A stretch of DNA of 64,000 bases, taken from contig NC_017098.1 in assembly GCF_000242595.2 (NCBI RefSeq), forward strand, positions 248,001 through 312,000. The letters run 5' to 3'. Numbering within the stretch: position 1 is the stretch's first letter; each line of letters starts with the position of its first letter. The position numbers and the translations under genes were made by a program. Origin of the DNA: Spirochaeta africana DSM 8902 (GTDB lineage Bacteria > Spirochaetota > Spirochaetia > DSM-27196 > DSM-8902). The notes beneath the pieces are model-generated. The model was given only the letters and a program-made list of their open reading frames with translations. It did no database searches and was not told the DNA's origin. Of the stretch, positions 35,393-44,900 are shown piece by piece.

Positions 35393-36154
35393 ATGACGGT
35401 ACAGGAACTGGATACAGTGCTGCGCACCTGGTTTGCGCCCGAGCAGTTCGGGCGGATTGATCGTTCAATGAACGGGCTGCAGGTGGGGCGGCAGGACAAA
35501 CAGGTACAGCGACTTGGCACTGCGGTAGACGCCTGTCTGGAGACATTTCGTCGCGCGGCCGAACAGGATGTGGATATGCTGTTCGTGCATCACGGGCTCT
35601 TCTGGGGGATGCCGATTGCGGTAACCGGGGAGCACTATGCACGGCTTGAACTGCTGATGCAGCAGGATATTGCCCTGTATGCCATGCACCTCCCACTGGA
35701 TCAGCATCTTGAGCTGGGAAATAATGCGGTAATGGCACAACAGCTTGGACTGCAGGATATACGCCCGTTCGGGCGCCTGAAGGGCACCGAGATCGGGGTT
35801 CGGGGAGATCTTCCCGAATCGGTCGGGCTTGATGAGGTGCGTGAGCGGTTGTTCGGCAGTCGGGAAAATCCGCTTGGTGTGCTGCCCTTCGGGACCGACA
35901 CGATCCGCAGTGTGGGGCTGATTTCCGGTGGTGCCCCGTTTGAGGTAGGGCAGGCAATCGAGGCTGGCCTTGATCTGTATATCACCGGCGATGCCAATCA
36001 TGTGGTATATCATATGGCCCAGGAGGCTGGAATCAATGTAATATTCGGCGGACATTACGCTACCGAGACCTGGGGTGTTCAGGCAACAGGGCGGAAGCTT
36101 GCCGATGAGTTCGGGATCGAGCATCACTTTATTGATGTCCCGACGGGACTGTAA
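35393..36154 (+). CDS. Nif3-like dinuclear metal-centre protein
   Basis: 253 residues of the Nif3/GTP-cyclohydrolase-I-type-2 family. The metal ligands are in FVHHGLFW and GGHYATETWGVQA. DANHVVYHMAQE and GLQVGRQD are further family motifs. These are cytoplasmic hexamers with a two-metal site whose true substrate is unsettled. ATG 35393 is preferred; the frame remains open upstream, but that stretch runs through the repeat remnant. lspA follows after 11 bases, so they form an operon. Confidence 0.9.
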   Translation: MTVQELDTVLRTWFAPEQFGRIDRSMNGLQVGRQDKQVQRLGTAVDACLETFRRAAEQDVDMLFVHHGLFWGMPIAVTGEHYARLELLMQQDIALYAMHLPLDQHLELGNNAVMAQQLGLQDIRPFGRLKGTEIGVRGDLPESVGLDEVRERLFGSRENPLGVLPFGTDTIRSVGLISGGAPFEVGQAIEAGLDLYITGDANHVVYHMAQEAGINVIFGGHYATETWGVQATGRKLADEFGIEHHFIDVPTGL

Positions 36155-36165
36155 GGAGTCATTTG

Positions 36166-36762
36166 ATGGGAACACAGGTGCGACACAGGGCTTCTCGCCG
36201 CGAAAAACTGATGCCCGGGATACTGATGGCAGGGGTGCTGGTGATCGACCAGCTGACAAAGCTGCTGGTGGTAATGAGGATCGAGTATACCCGGCCGCCG
36301 CAGATTGCTTTCGAGGCATTCGGGGATTTCTTCCGTATCATCCATACCCGTAACCTGGGGATCGCCTTCAGTATCGGGCGCAGCCTGCCCGATGCCTGGC
36401 GTTCAGTGCTGTTTGTGCTGCTGCCGCTGCTGGTCATGGCGGGGCTCGGGGTGTACTACTGGCGAACCCGTGAGCTTTCGCCGCTGCAGCGATGGTGTCT
36501 GGCCGGGGTTATGGGCGGTGGCCTGGGAAATCTGGTCGATCGTATCTTTCGCCCTGAGGGCGTGGTGGATTTCCTGGATGTGAGGATCTACGGGCTATTC
36601 GGGATGGAACGCTGGCCTACCTTTAATGTTGCAGATGCAGCCGTGGTGGTGGCGGGTATCCTGTTTATGGTTTCAATTATTATCGAGGATGTACGCCGGC
36701 AGCGTCGGTCTGCGAGCGATAAAACCCTGTCGGCTCCTGCCGAAAAGGAGCGTGCGGAATGA
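36166..36762 (+). CDS. lspA: Lipoprotein signal peptidase
   Basis: Inner-membrane aspartyl protease that removes the signal peptide of lipoproteins after diacylglyceryl addition. It has 198 residues and four membrane helices. The catalytic aspartates are in VVDFLDVR and NVADAAVVV, and the other signatures are VIDQLTKLLV, NLGIAFSI and GGGLGNLVDRI. The C-terminal tail is charged. ATG 36166 has AAGGAG at seven bases. A substrate encoded in this window is the lipoprotein at 50791-51831. Its stop overlaps the next start as ATGA. Confidence 0.96.
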   Translation: MGTQVRHRASRREKLMPGILMAGVLVIDQLTKLLVVMRIEYTRPPQIAFEAFGDFFRIIHTRNLGIAFSIGRSLPDAWRSVLFVLLPLLVMAGLGVYYWRTRELSPLQRWCLAGVMGGGLGNLVDRIFRPEGVVDFLDVRIYGLFGMERWPTFNVADAAVVVAGILFMVSIIIEDVRRQRRSASDKTLSAPAEKERAE

Positions 36763-37031
36763 CTCGTGAGACCAACACCGTACTGTTTGTACTGGCCGGG
36801 GTGCTCTACAATCTGGTTATGATGGGGCTGGTGTTCTTTGTGGTAATCTTTATTCTGGCCAGGGTTTTTGCCCCGATAGTAACCGAGCAGGTTGGCCAGA
36901 TCCTGATGGTCGTGGCTCTGCTGGCCTCAATCGGCGGCAGCCTCTATTCGTACTATCGCCTGGTTCGACTGCTGCAGCGCAAAATAGATTTTGATAAATA
37001 CTTTGTTCCCCTGTTCAAGGACGGGAAATAG
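36759..37031 (+). CDS. Small membrane protein encoded after lspA
   Basis: 90 residues, not recognised. Two hydrophobic helices (about 7-38 and 47-65) are separated by a short loop, and a basic C-terminal tail ends YFVPLFKDGK. ATGA overlap with lspA implies co-translation and perhaps a function tied to lipoprotein or envelope maturation. Its stop is separated by one base from the end of the convergent gene. Confidence 0.7.
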   Translation: MTRETNTVLFVLAGVLYNLVMMGLVFFVVIFILARVFAPIVTEQVGQILMVVALLASIGGSLYSYYRLVRLLQRKIDFDKYFVPLFKDGK

Positions 37032-37032
37032 A

Positions 37033-38694
37033 TCAGTAGCCGTCGGAGAGTGAGCGGTTGCGGTCTTTCTTGCACAGCTCGTTGTATACAAAGCCGCGGT
37101 TCTTCAGTTTGTCTTTGACTTCCTGCGGGAACGGGGTGTAGCGCCACAGGATGTCGCGTACCTCACGCTCGAGCTTCTGCGTTCCATCGCTCTCTTTGGT
37201 AATCCAGAGGATGTAGTCCTGAATAAACTGATGCCGGACATCACCCTTGAGTTTGGCTTCGCTGAACCACTGGTAGTACCACCCGGTCAGGCCCTCCTCC
37301 ATCCAGTAATGGGCGGCCTTTTCCTTGGCGACCTGCCAGCGCAGGTCTGCCAGTGCAGCGATGACGGCGGTGCGGGGGTCTTTCGGGTACATCGGGATTG
37401 CCAGTCGGCCGCGACTGGTGGCGCGGTTAAAGCGATCGAACGGCTCCCAGCATATACCGAACTCCCCGTAGCAGGGGACCAGGATGATATTCGGGACAAT
37501 GCGGTTGGTCTGTTGCTTGAAGGTTCTCAGGAATATCCCGGGATCGAGATACTCGACATCAGCAAGGATATTGATGGTGTTCTCGCGGGTGCAGATATCG
37601 TGGATGGAGCCACGGAAATACGGCTTGTACAGCAGCGGGAAATGATTGCCCTGGCGTCCGACACAGAGTTTTGCCATCTGGCGCACAGTCCCCATTTCCT
37701 TGGAGGCAAGGCTGCTGTCCATGGCGGAATCCTGCTGATCGTCCAGCATGTCTGCCTGGGTTGCCAGGCCTTCGACATCGTCCTTGTAGCGCTCCAGCTC
37801 CCGGAACGCCCGTTCCAGTTCGCGATTCAGGCGACCGATGGTCCGCACCGAAGAGAAAATCTCGGTTATACCGTTCTTCTGCGCCTCTGACAGCGGGGCT
37901 TCCAGTGCCTCGCCCAGCTCGGGGCGCTGTTCGCGCTGGGCCATCAGGTTGATATGCTGAGCACACTGGCGCAGCTGATCATTCAGTTCCTGATTTTTGC
38001 TGCGGATCAGGGTGCACTGGGCATCGTACTGTCCCCGGCGCTTGGCCAGGGTTTCGCTTACCCGGGCCTGGCTGCCGCGTGGCCCCTTGGTTTCGTCAGT
38101 TGCCGAGGCGGCGACCTCACCGCTGCCGACAAAACGTATCCACTCATCAACATAGTATACCGGGTCGGTACTGCGATTGCGCAGCGGGATGGTCTCCAGG
38201 CTCTTGCGCTGTCGTGCGTCAATCATGGTAGGGACCAGCAGGCCGAACCGCAGGGCCAGCCGTTTCTCGGTGATCTCGTGGGCGTTGGTTTTGGCAGCCA
38301 GATTGGCTGCAAGCTCCCAGAATGCAGGCTGCAGCCGACCGCGGAATACCGATCGATCCTGGGGATCCTGGGCTTTGAGGAACCCGGCAATGAGCGAATG
38401 CAGACGCTTGGAGATCTCTCCCTCGCCAACCAGAACCTTTTTGTAGTAATCGGCGGTGGAGAACTTGCCGTGTGGTTCGCTGTTCGTCAATGTGTCAAAC
38501 TTGACAAAGCGTTCTTCCGCAGTGCTCTCATCATCGTTTTCCGGCTCGAGAAAGGCGGGGGACCTGGCCTGCAGGTCGGGATCATCCTGAAACAGCTCGG
38601 CGAAATCAGGGACATCCTCGATTCCGCCCCCGCCTGCCGGCGAGTAGAAAACGCTGAGCGTCCAGATCTGTGGAATCGAGTCGTCTTTAATCAT
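37033..38694 (-). CDS. Large unknown cytoplasmic protein downstream of tRNA-Ala
   Basis: 553 residues, not recognised; the composition suggests a soluble protein without signal peptide. The N-terminal 100 residues are acidic and low complexity (AGGGGIEDVPDFAEL). A long helical, probably coiled-coil middle section includes ELERAFRELERYKDD. A mixed alpha/beta part ends near WRYTPFPQEVKDKL. ATG 38694 is chosen because the frame upstream runs through the tRNA gene; only 11 bases separate the two and there is no Shine-Dalgarno. It may be translated from the transcript left after tRNA processing. Confidence 0.65.
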   Translation of the reverse strand: MIKDDSIPQIWTLSVFYSPAGGGGIEDVPDFAELFQDDPDLQARSPAFLEPENDDESTAEERFVKFDTLTNSEPHGKFSTADYYKKVLVGEGEISKRLHSLIAGFLKAQDPQDRSVFRGRLQPAFWELAANLAAKTNAHEITEKRLALRFGLLVPTMIDARQRKSLETIPLRNRSTDPVYYVDEWIRFVGSGEVAASATDETKGPRGSQARVSETLAKRRGQYDAQCTLIRSKNQELNDQLRQCAQHINLMAQREQRPELGEALEAPLSEAQKNGITEIFSSVRTIGRLNRELERAFRELERYKDDVEGLATQADMLDDQQDSAMDSSLASKEMGTVRQMAKLCVGRQGNHFPLLYKPYFRGSIHDICTRENTINILADVEYLDPGIFLRTFKQQTNRIVPNIILVPCYGEFGICWEPFDRFNRATSRGRLAIPMYPKDPRTAVIAALADLRWQVAKEKAAHYWMEEGLTGWYYQWFSEAKLKGDVRHQFIQDYILWITKESDGTQKLEREVRDILWRYTPFPQEVKDKLKNRGFVYNELCKKDRNRSLSDGY

Positions 38695-38705
38695 GATGTG
38701 AAAAA

Positions 38706-38779
38706 TGGAGGTGACGGGATTCGAACCCGTGACCTCGTGAATGCCATTCACGCACTCTAGCCAACTGAGCTACACCCCC
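38706..38779 (-). tRNA. tRNA-Ala (GGC)
   Basis: 74-base cloverleaf on the minus strand: acceptor GGGGGTG/CACCTCC, D-arm TAGCTCAGTTGGCTAGA, anticodon stem CGTGA/TCACG with loop ATGGCAT (anticodon GGC) and T-arm GGGTTCGAATCCC. The acceptor stem has the G3-U70 pair that identifies tRNA-Ala. The discriminator is A. The 3' CCA is not encoded, since the next bases are TTTTT. Confidence 0.97.
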
Positions 38780-38793
38780 AAAATTATGCTTAG

Positions 38794-38822
38794 ATACTAC
38801 GCGCTCGCGGGGCGAATGTCAA
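38794..38822 (-). promoter_or_regulatory. Promoter of tRNA-Ala
   Basis: Minus strand: TTGACA (38822-38817), 17-bp spacer, TAGTAT (38799-38794). The -35 is perfect. Transcription would begin about eight bases before the mature tRNA. Confidence 0.75.
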
Positions 38823-38842
38823 GCTGCCGCGGGACAACTTTT

Positions 38843-39076
38843 TCAGCCTGCGGTACGCATCAGCGGTTTTATCTGATGTGCCGGGAGCGGCACCGGAATC
38901 AGGTATCCGGTACGCAGGCAGGAGTCAAACAGATCACTGCTGATGTATTCCTCTGAATCACTCTCCCCGTAAGGTGTCGAGCTGTGGATATGGATGTGAA
39001 ATCCATCATCTTCCTCGCGCAGAATTTCCATATAGGTTTCGATACCATGCATTCCTTTTATTCGGAATAGTGTCAT
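38843..39076 (-). CDS. Small soluble protein of unknown function
   Basis: 77 residues, unrecognised. It is rich in acidic residues and His (DGFHIHIHSSTPYGESDSEE) and has no membrane segment. Start 39076 is chosen because TGGAGG lies eight bases before it. It is transcribed in the same direction as tRNA-Ala and ends about 20 bases upstream of that promoter. Confidence 0.55.
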   Translation of the reverse strand: MTLFRIKGMHGIETYMEILREEDDGFHIHIHSSTPYGESDSEEYISSDLFDSCLRTGYLIPVPLPAHQIKPLMRTAG

Positions 39077-39112
39077 GTCGGTACCCTCCATGTACTTATT
39101 TTCGGCAGTTCT

Positions 39113-39141
39113 TTGAAGCAGATAAGGGTTATCGTTATAGT
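39113..39141 (+). promoter_or_regulatory. Promoter of addB, leaderless spacing
   Basis: TTGAAG (39113-39118), 17-bp spacer, TATAGT (39136-39141), then six bases to ATG 39148. No Shine-Dalgarno is visible. Confidence 0.65.
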
Positions 39142-39147
39142 GGTCAT

Positions 39148-41970
39148 ATGCAGCACCCAGATACCCCTTTGACCGTAATCGGCCAGCATCTTGATGACCC
39201 GCGACATGTGTTTGTGTTTCCCTCAGAAATAATTGCCGCGCAGTGGCGCTCCCGGGCGGCTGCTGCCGCTGTTGATGCCCGGCGCTGGATTTCCTGGGAT
39301 CAGTTCAAACAGTACACCCAGGTGGTAGAGCATCGAACCGACCGGGACCCGGCACCGGCCAACGCAGCGGTGCGGATGTTGTGCGCCGATGCCCTGCTGC
39401 ACACCCGGTCCTTTCCCAGCCTGATTGCCGAGGGGGCCCAGCGCGGGGTTTTTCGCGGTTTCCTGGCCAGACTGCTACCGACTGCCCTGCGACTGCTGCA
39501 CCATGACGGGCTTGAGACGGTGCTGGGGGCATCGCAGGCGGCTGATATCCGTGCTGCAGGTCAGGCCTATCAAGCCTTTCTGGATGAACATAATCTGTTT
39601 GAACCTTCGGCGGTTCGCGGCCGGATCGAGACCCGCGGCGCGGTGTATCACCTGTTCGCGGTCGAGGCGGTGGAGGACTTTCGCGAGCTGGCCGGGCAGG
39701 TGCAGGAAAATCCGGATATCCGGCTGCACAGTGCTCCGGCGGCGGCATGGCCACAGCTCCGGAGGTTTGCCACTATCAAGGGCGAGGTTCGGGCTGCCTG
39801 TGACCGTATCGAAACCCTGCTGCGCAGCGGCACCCCATGGGACCGGATAGCAGTCTCTGCGGTAGACCTGGAAACGGTGCTGCCGCATCTGCAGCGCGAG
39901 GCGCGGCTGCGGGGAATCCCGCTGAATCCCCGGCTTGGGGTTCCCCTGTCGCGGACTCCCGGCGGGGGGCTGTTTACCAGTCTGGTAGAGCTTGGGGGCA
40001 GCGGTATGGGATACGCCGCGGTGAGAGATTTCGTGCTGCATGGCGGGATACCCTTTCGAAATCCCCTGGTTATGCGCGCCCTGGCTGCATTCGGGCGTCG
40101 CTGGCGCTGCTGGGGCCGGTTCGGTCAGCTGGATCTGTGGGAACAGGGCTTTTCCCGGGCTCGCCGCCTGGAGGAGGAGTTCGCGACCGGAGGCCGGTTT
40201 TTTACCGATTATCCCGGGGTTGATCTGGATCAGCTGCAGCTGGCCTATCGAGGCCTGGTACGGGTTATGCGCGGCCTGAATCAGGCTGCCTCGCTGGCAG
40301 ATGTGCGTCGCAGCTTTTTTGCCTGGTACAACGAATGGATCGATGCCGATGGGTGGGACCCTGCCGGCGAGCGAGAATTCCAGGCTGCGCTGGAGGTGCT
40401 GGGCGACCTTATTGGCCTGGAGCAGCGATTGGGGCTTGCGCCGTCCAGCCCGGTGCGGGTCTTTCTCGAGCTGCTGCAGGGCAAGCTGTACCTGCAGGCA
40501 GGGGGGCGGGGAATCCCGGTCTATCCATATCGCGTAGCCGCCGGTGGCTGCGTACAGCATCATTTTGTACTCAATCTGCATCAGGACGGTGTCGAGGTGT
40601 TGTCCGGCGGGGTCTCCTTTCTGCGCGAGGATCAGCAGGAGGCCCTGGAACTGGCGGTTCAGGACATGACCCTGGCGTTCCTCCAGGCCTATGCATCCTA
40701 TGGCAGCGACGAGGTGTGGTTTAGCGGCAATCACGGGATTCGCGGTGGTGTTCACGCAGTGCCGGCGGTCTACCTGGATCATCACGATCTTGTACAGGAG
40801 CTGGATGCCGGACCCGGTCTTGAGCAGCGCGAACAGCAGTGGTGGGCCGATCCCGATGCGGCAGTGCCGGGGCTGCCGTTGCATCTTGTTTCGGGCCTGC
40901 GCCACTGCCGGGCCGTGCTGCCAGATCGCCATGGCTGTAATATGATCCGGCAATCCCTCCGCGATGCAGGCGAGGACGAATATACTCGCCGGGTGCGGCA
41001 GCTGCTGCAGGCGGCAGTCACGCAGCGCTACTGCCCGGAGGGCAACTGGACCGTTTCCGCAGCCTCGCTCAGGTCCATGACCGCCAATCCTGCGGCGGTC
41101 TTGCTGCAGCGGGTGCTGGGGCTGGAGGACGGACCCTGGGAACCGGACTGGCAGATGGCGCTGGATGTCGGCAATCTCTATCACCAGGCGCTGGAGATCC
41201 TGCTGGATCCGCAGGGAGCCCTTGCCGCTGCGGATCATTTTGATCCCGGGATACTGGAGCGCGAGCTGCACGAGGTAGTGCAGCGACTGCGGCGGGGGTT
41301 TATCCCGTTCCGAACCAGATTGACCGAGCTGGAGATCGAGGCGGAGCTGGCGGTGATGCAGCGTACTCTACAGGAGCTGGTGCCGTTCCTGGACCCCGGA
41401 CTGGATGGCGCCGGACTGGCAGCGGTAGAACACGAGATCCGCCAGCCTGACAGCGAGTTCGGGATGGAGTGGAAGGGACGGATCGATCGACTGGACCGGG
41501 TACCCGCGGACGGCAGTGTGATTGTGTATGACTACAAACGCCGACGGGTGCCGACCGCCGGCGAGCTGCGGCCGCTGCGTCTGGACGACAGTGATCCGTT
41601 TCCGATTATCAGCGAACCACAGATGGCGGTGTATCTGCGTTGGGCACATCTCACCGGGCAGGAAGTTGCCGGGGCACGATTTGTCAGCCTGACCGACGCC
41701 CAGACCCTGACCGCCCGCAAGGTAAAGCATGTGGTGCTTTCCTCCCTGCTGCTGGACGAGGTGAAGGAACGCGAGGGACGCAAACCCCGACTGATGGAGG
41801 AGTATCAGGATCCCGAATGTGGTGCCCTGTTTGCCGCGCTGCACTTTCAGACCAGGGAGTATCTGCGCCGCTTTCAGGAGCTGGATTTTTCGATCCCTCC
41901 AGAGCGCACCCGGTTTCAACAGGACAGCAGTTTCCGCCAGGTAACCCGGCATCGCTATCGGGTCCGATAA
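39148..41970 (+). CDS. addB: AddB/RexB-type exonuclease subunit
   Basis: 940 residues, partner of the AddA helicase encoded next. With AddA it should resect double-strand breaks for recombinational repair. The N-terminal and central parts are an inactivated UvrD-like helicase fold without a Walker A motif (FVFPSEIIAAQWR where AddB has GPSGSGKT). The C-terminal PD-(D/E)XK nuclease is recognisable (WKGRIDRLDRV, VIVYDYKRRR). Only one Cys follows the nuclease motif, so the iron-sulfur cluster of Bacillus AddB is absent; this is like RexB or other divergent AddB. The start follows a leaderless-type promoter. addA begins 23 bases downstream. Confidence 0.8.
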   Translation: MQHPDTPLTVIGQHLDDPRHVFVFPSEIIAAQWRSRAAAAAVDARRWISWDQFKQYTQVVEHRTDRDPAPANAAVRMLCADALLHTRSFPSLIAEGAQRGVFRGFLARLLPTALRLLHHDGLETVLGASQAADIRAAGQAYQAFLDEHNLFEPSAVRGRIETRGAVYHLFAVEAVEDFRELAGQVQENPDIRLHSAPAAAWPQLRRFATIKGEVRAACDRIETLLRSGTPWDRIAVSAVDLETVLPHLQREARLRGIPLNPRLGVPLSRTPGGGLFTSLVELGGSGMGYAAVRDFVLHGGIPFRNPLVMRALAAFGRRWRCWGRFGQLDLWEQGFSRARRLEEEFATGGRFFTDYPGVDLDQLQLAYRGLVRVMRGLNQAASLADVRRSFFAWYNEWIDADGWDPAGEREFQAALEVLGDLIGLEQRLGLAPSSPVRVFLELLQGKLYLQAGGRGIPVYPYRVAAGGCVQHHFVLNLHQDGVEVLSGGVSFLREDQQEALELAVQDMTLAFLQAYASYGSDEVWFSGNHGIRGGVHAVPAVYLDHHDLVQELDAGPGLEQREQQWWADPDAAVPGLPLHLVSGLRHCRAVLPDRHGCNMIRQSLRDAGEDEYTRRVRQLLQAAVTQRYCPEGNWTVSAASLRSMTANPAAVLLQRVLGLEDGPWEPDWQMALDVGNLYHQALEILLDPQGALAAADHFDPGILERELHEVVQRLRRGFIPFRTRLTELEIEAELAVMQRTLQELVPFLDPGLDGAGLAAVEHEIRQPDSEFGMEWKGRIDRLDRVPADGSVIVYDYKRRRVPTAGELRPLRLDDSDPFPIISEPQMAVYLRWAHLTGQEVAGARFVSLTDAQTLTARKVKHVVLSSLLLDEVKEREGRKPRLMEEYQDPECGALFAALHFQTREYLRRFQELDFSIPPERTRFQQDSSFRQVTRHRYRVR

Positions 41971-41993
41971 ACCAGAGTATCCAGGAGTATCCA

Positions 41994-44900
41994 ATGCAGC
42001 TGCACCCGAAACAGCAAAGCGCAATAGAGACAAATACCACGGCGGTGGTATCGGCCGGGGCTGGCTCCGGTAAAACAATGGTGCTGACCCGCCGCTATGT
42101 ACGGCTGATCGCGGAGGGATATGATGTAGAGGAAATCCTGACGCTTACCTTTACCCGCAAGGCCGCTGCCGAGATGAGGGAACGCATCCAGCACGCCCTG
42201 GCGGCAGCTGCTGCGGATACCCGGCAGCCGGCAGCCGTCCGGGATCGCGCCGTGACGGCGGTGGCGAGGTTTCCCCAGGCCCGGATCACCACCCTGGACA
42301 GTTTCTGCAACACCATCGTGCGCGAGTCGGCGCGCAGCTACGGCATAACCCCCGAGTTTACGACCGACGAACAGCAGGTTCAGCAGCTTCTACAGCAGGA
42401 ATGCCTGGGTTTTCTGGCAGAGCATCGTGAATCGCCGGGAATGCAGGCATGGCTGCAGGATTTCTCGGTAGAGCGGGTCCTGCAGGACGGCCTGATTCAC
42501 CTGGCAGCAGAGGAGTTTTCCATTGCCGAGCCGCGCTGCTGGCGGACGTATATCGACCGGACAATCGACGAATCTCTCCAGCAAGCCGAGGGACTGCTGC
42601 AGGATATCGAGCGGCTGGGGGCGGTGGTGAGCGGCTGTCCCTTCCCGGACAACAAATTTGTGAATGCGATGGCCGCAATGCTGCGGCGCTACCCGATCTC
42701 GCTTTCGCAGTCACCGCAGGAACAATGTACAGCCCTGGAGCATCTGGCCCGCGGGGTACGGGGCATTCGCCGGCCCTCACGATACCGTGCCGAGATTGCA
42801 CCCTGGGTGGATGCTGCCCGGGAACTGCACGATCTGCTCAAGCAGCAGGCCTTGCTGATCGTGAACGCGGTGCGGACCATTCCGTATCTCCAGGATATCG
42901 GCGAGCTGTGCAATCGCCTGCAGGAACGGGTGATCGAACGCAAGCGGGCAGCTGGGGTACTGAGTTTTGCCGATGTTGCCGGGCTGGCGCTGCATGCCCT
43001 GCTGAATCAGCCGGAGCTGCGGTCGTATCACGCCGGCCGGATCCGCCGGATCATGATCGATGAATTCCAGGACAACAACCAGCTGCAGCAGGATCTCCTG
43101 TTTGTTCTGGCGCTTAAGGATCCCGATGACCAGCGGATTTTCCGGCGCCCGCCGCAGCTTGCAGATGTAGCCGAGGACAAACTCTTTTTTGTGGGGGACG
43201 AAAAGCAGTCGATTTTCCGGTTTCGCCGGGCTGATGTCGCAATCTTTCGCGGGCTGTCGGAACAGGTTGGCAGCTATGGGGGGCAGACCATCAATCTTGA
43301 TGTGAACTACCGCAGCGAACCGCGACTGATTGCGGTGTTCAACCAGCTGTTTCCACTGATCTTCGGTGATGCCCGCCAGGAGTACGAGGCCCGTTTCGAG
43401 TCTCTGGAGCCGCGAGATGCAATCGAGGGGATAACGCCCTGTATCGAGCTGTGGCTGAATGAATACCGCGAACGGGATGAGCAGGATGGTGCCGGTGTGC
43501 TGAACAGCAGCGAGAGCGAGGCGGCCTATCTGGCCGACTGGCTGGCCGAGGCGGTGTCCACCGGCAGCCTGCTGGTTTCGGATGGAGCCGGGGGAGTGCG
43601 GCCGGCAGCCTACCGGGACTGTGCAATTCTGTTTCGATCCGGCGGCTCGGTGATGGATTTTGAGGAGGCCCTGCGACAGCGCGGCATCCCCTACAACTCC
43701 ATGATCATGCGCAGCCTGTTTCTGGAGGCCCCGGCAAATGATCTGTATGCAGTACTGCAGCTGGCGGTGTATCCGGAGGATCGTTCCGCCTATGCTGCCG
43801 TCCTGCGTTCACCGCTGGTCGGTCTGGATGACCGTGCCGTGCTGCAGCTGCTGCTGACGACTGAACTGCCGCCGTTTCCGGAGCAGGAGCAGCTGCAGCA
43901 GCTTGGCCTCCCGCAGGACCAGCAGCAGCGGCTGGCTCATGCACGCGGGATGTGGCAGTTTCTGCAGGAACAGTACGACCGCTTGAGTCCGGCCGAATTG
44001 CTGGACTACCTGTGGTATGACTGCGGCTACCGCTGGTTCCTGCTGCGCAACCCGGATAATCATGCCTACCTGGAGCACTTCGAGTATCTGCGGGAGTGGT
44101 TCTCCCGACCGGGTGTTCGCCTGCCGGAGCTGCTGCAGGAACTGCGTGAACGGCTGGGGTCCAGCACCAAGTACGATGGCGAGGAAATCGTGCGCGAGCA
44201 GCAGGATGCGGTACGGATTCTGACGGTGCATAGCTCCAAAGGGCTGGGGTTCCCGGTGGTGGTTCTGGCCCGAGCCGGACAGCGTCCCAGTGCCCCTGGC
44301 GGGGTTCCGCTGGGACGCTATCGAGGTGAGCCGGTTTTTATGCTGTCCGATCCCGCCTCGGCATCTACGGAGCGGGCCAGTCTGCTGGTGCATAATGCTG
44401 CCGAGGAAGAGGATCTGCAGCAGGAGGCCGAGCTCAAACGGCTGCTGTATGTAGCCCTGACCCGTGTTCAGCAGCACCTGGTTGTGTCCGGGATTGATGT
44501 GACCAAGCTGTCGCCGGCCGAAGGTACGGTCGAGCGGACCTTCGGCGGGCTGCTGCGTTCAGCACTGGGGCTGGAGCTGGATACTGACGGGCAGGTCAGC
44601 TGCGGCAGTGAACAGCTGACAGTACGCTGGATTCCACGCGTCGCACGAACCGTTCAGCGAGGCACGGGCTGGCAGCGGGATATGCAGCACGCCGCCGACT
44701 GCCTGGCAGGGGCAGCGGTTGCTCCGCCGCCGGAGTATCCCGGTACGGCAAGCGTCAGTGAGCTTGCGGCCAGAATGCGCAGTGGCGAGATCCGGCAGAT
44801 CCGCACCCCTGACGGTGCCGTCCTTTCGGCCGACACCGCGCAGATAGATCTTGATGCCGGAGCTCAGCAGCTGCCGTCACTTGATGTCGATGCCAGGCTG

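Noticed and set aside
38694-38751. Start of the large unknown protein inside tRNA-Ala (ATG 38751)
   Set aside because: This would make the coding region include most of the tRNA; ATG 38694 just beyond the tRNA is more sensible.
39475-41271. 598-codon open frame antisense to addB
   Set aside because: It mirrors the codon pattern of addB, has no ribosome site and encodes a Gln/Pro-rich chain without motifs. The same holds for other long antisense frames over typA (22544-23848), the CheB-CheR kinase (18059-19327), the Lon-like gene (31360-32502) and the hybrid kinase (46463-47515).
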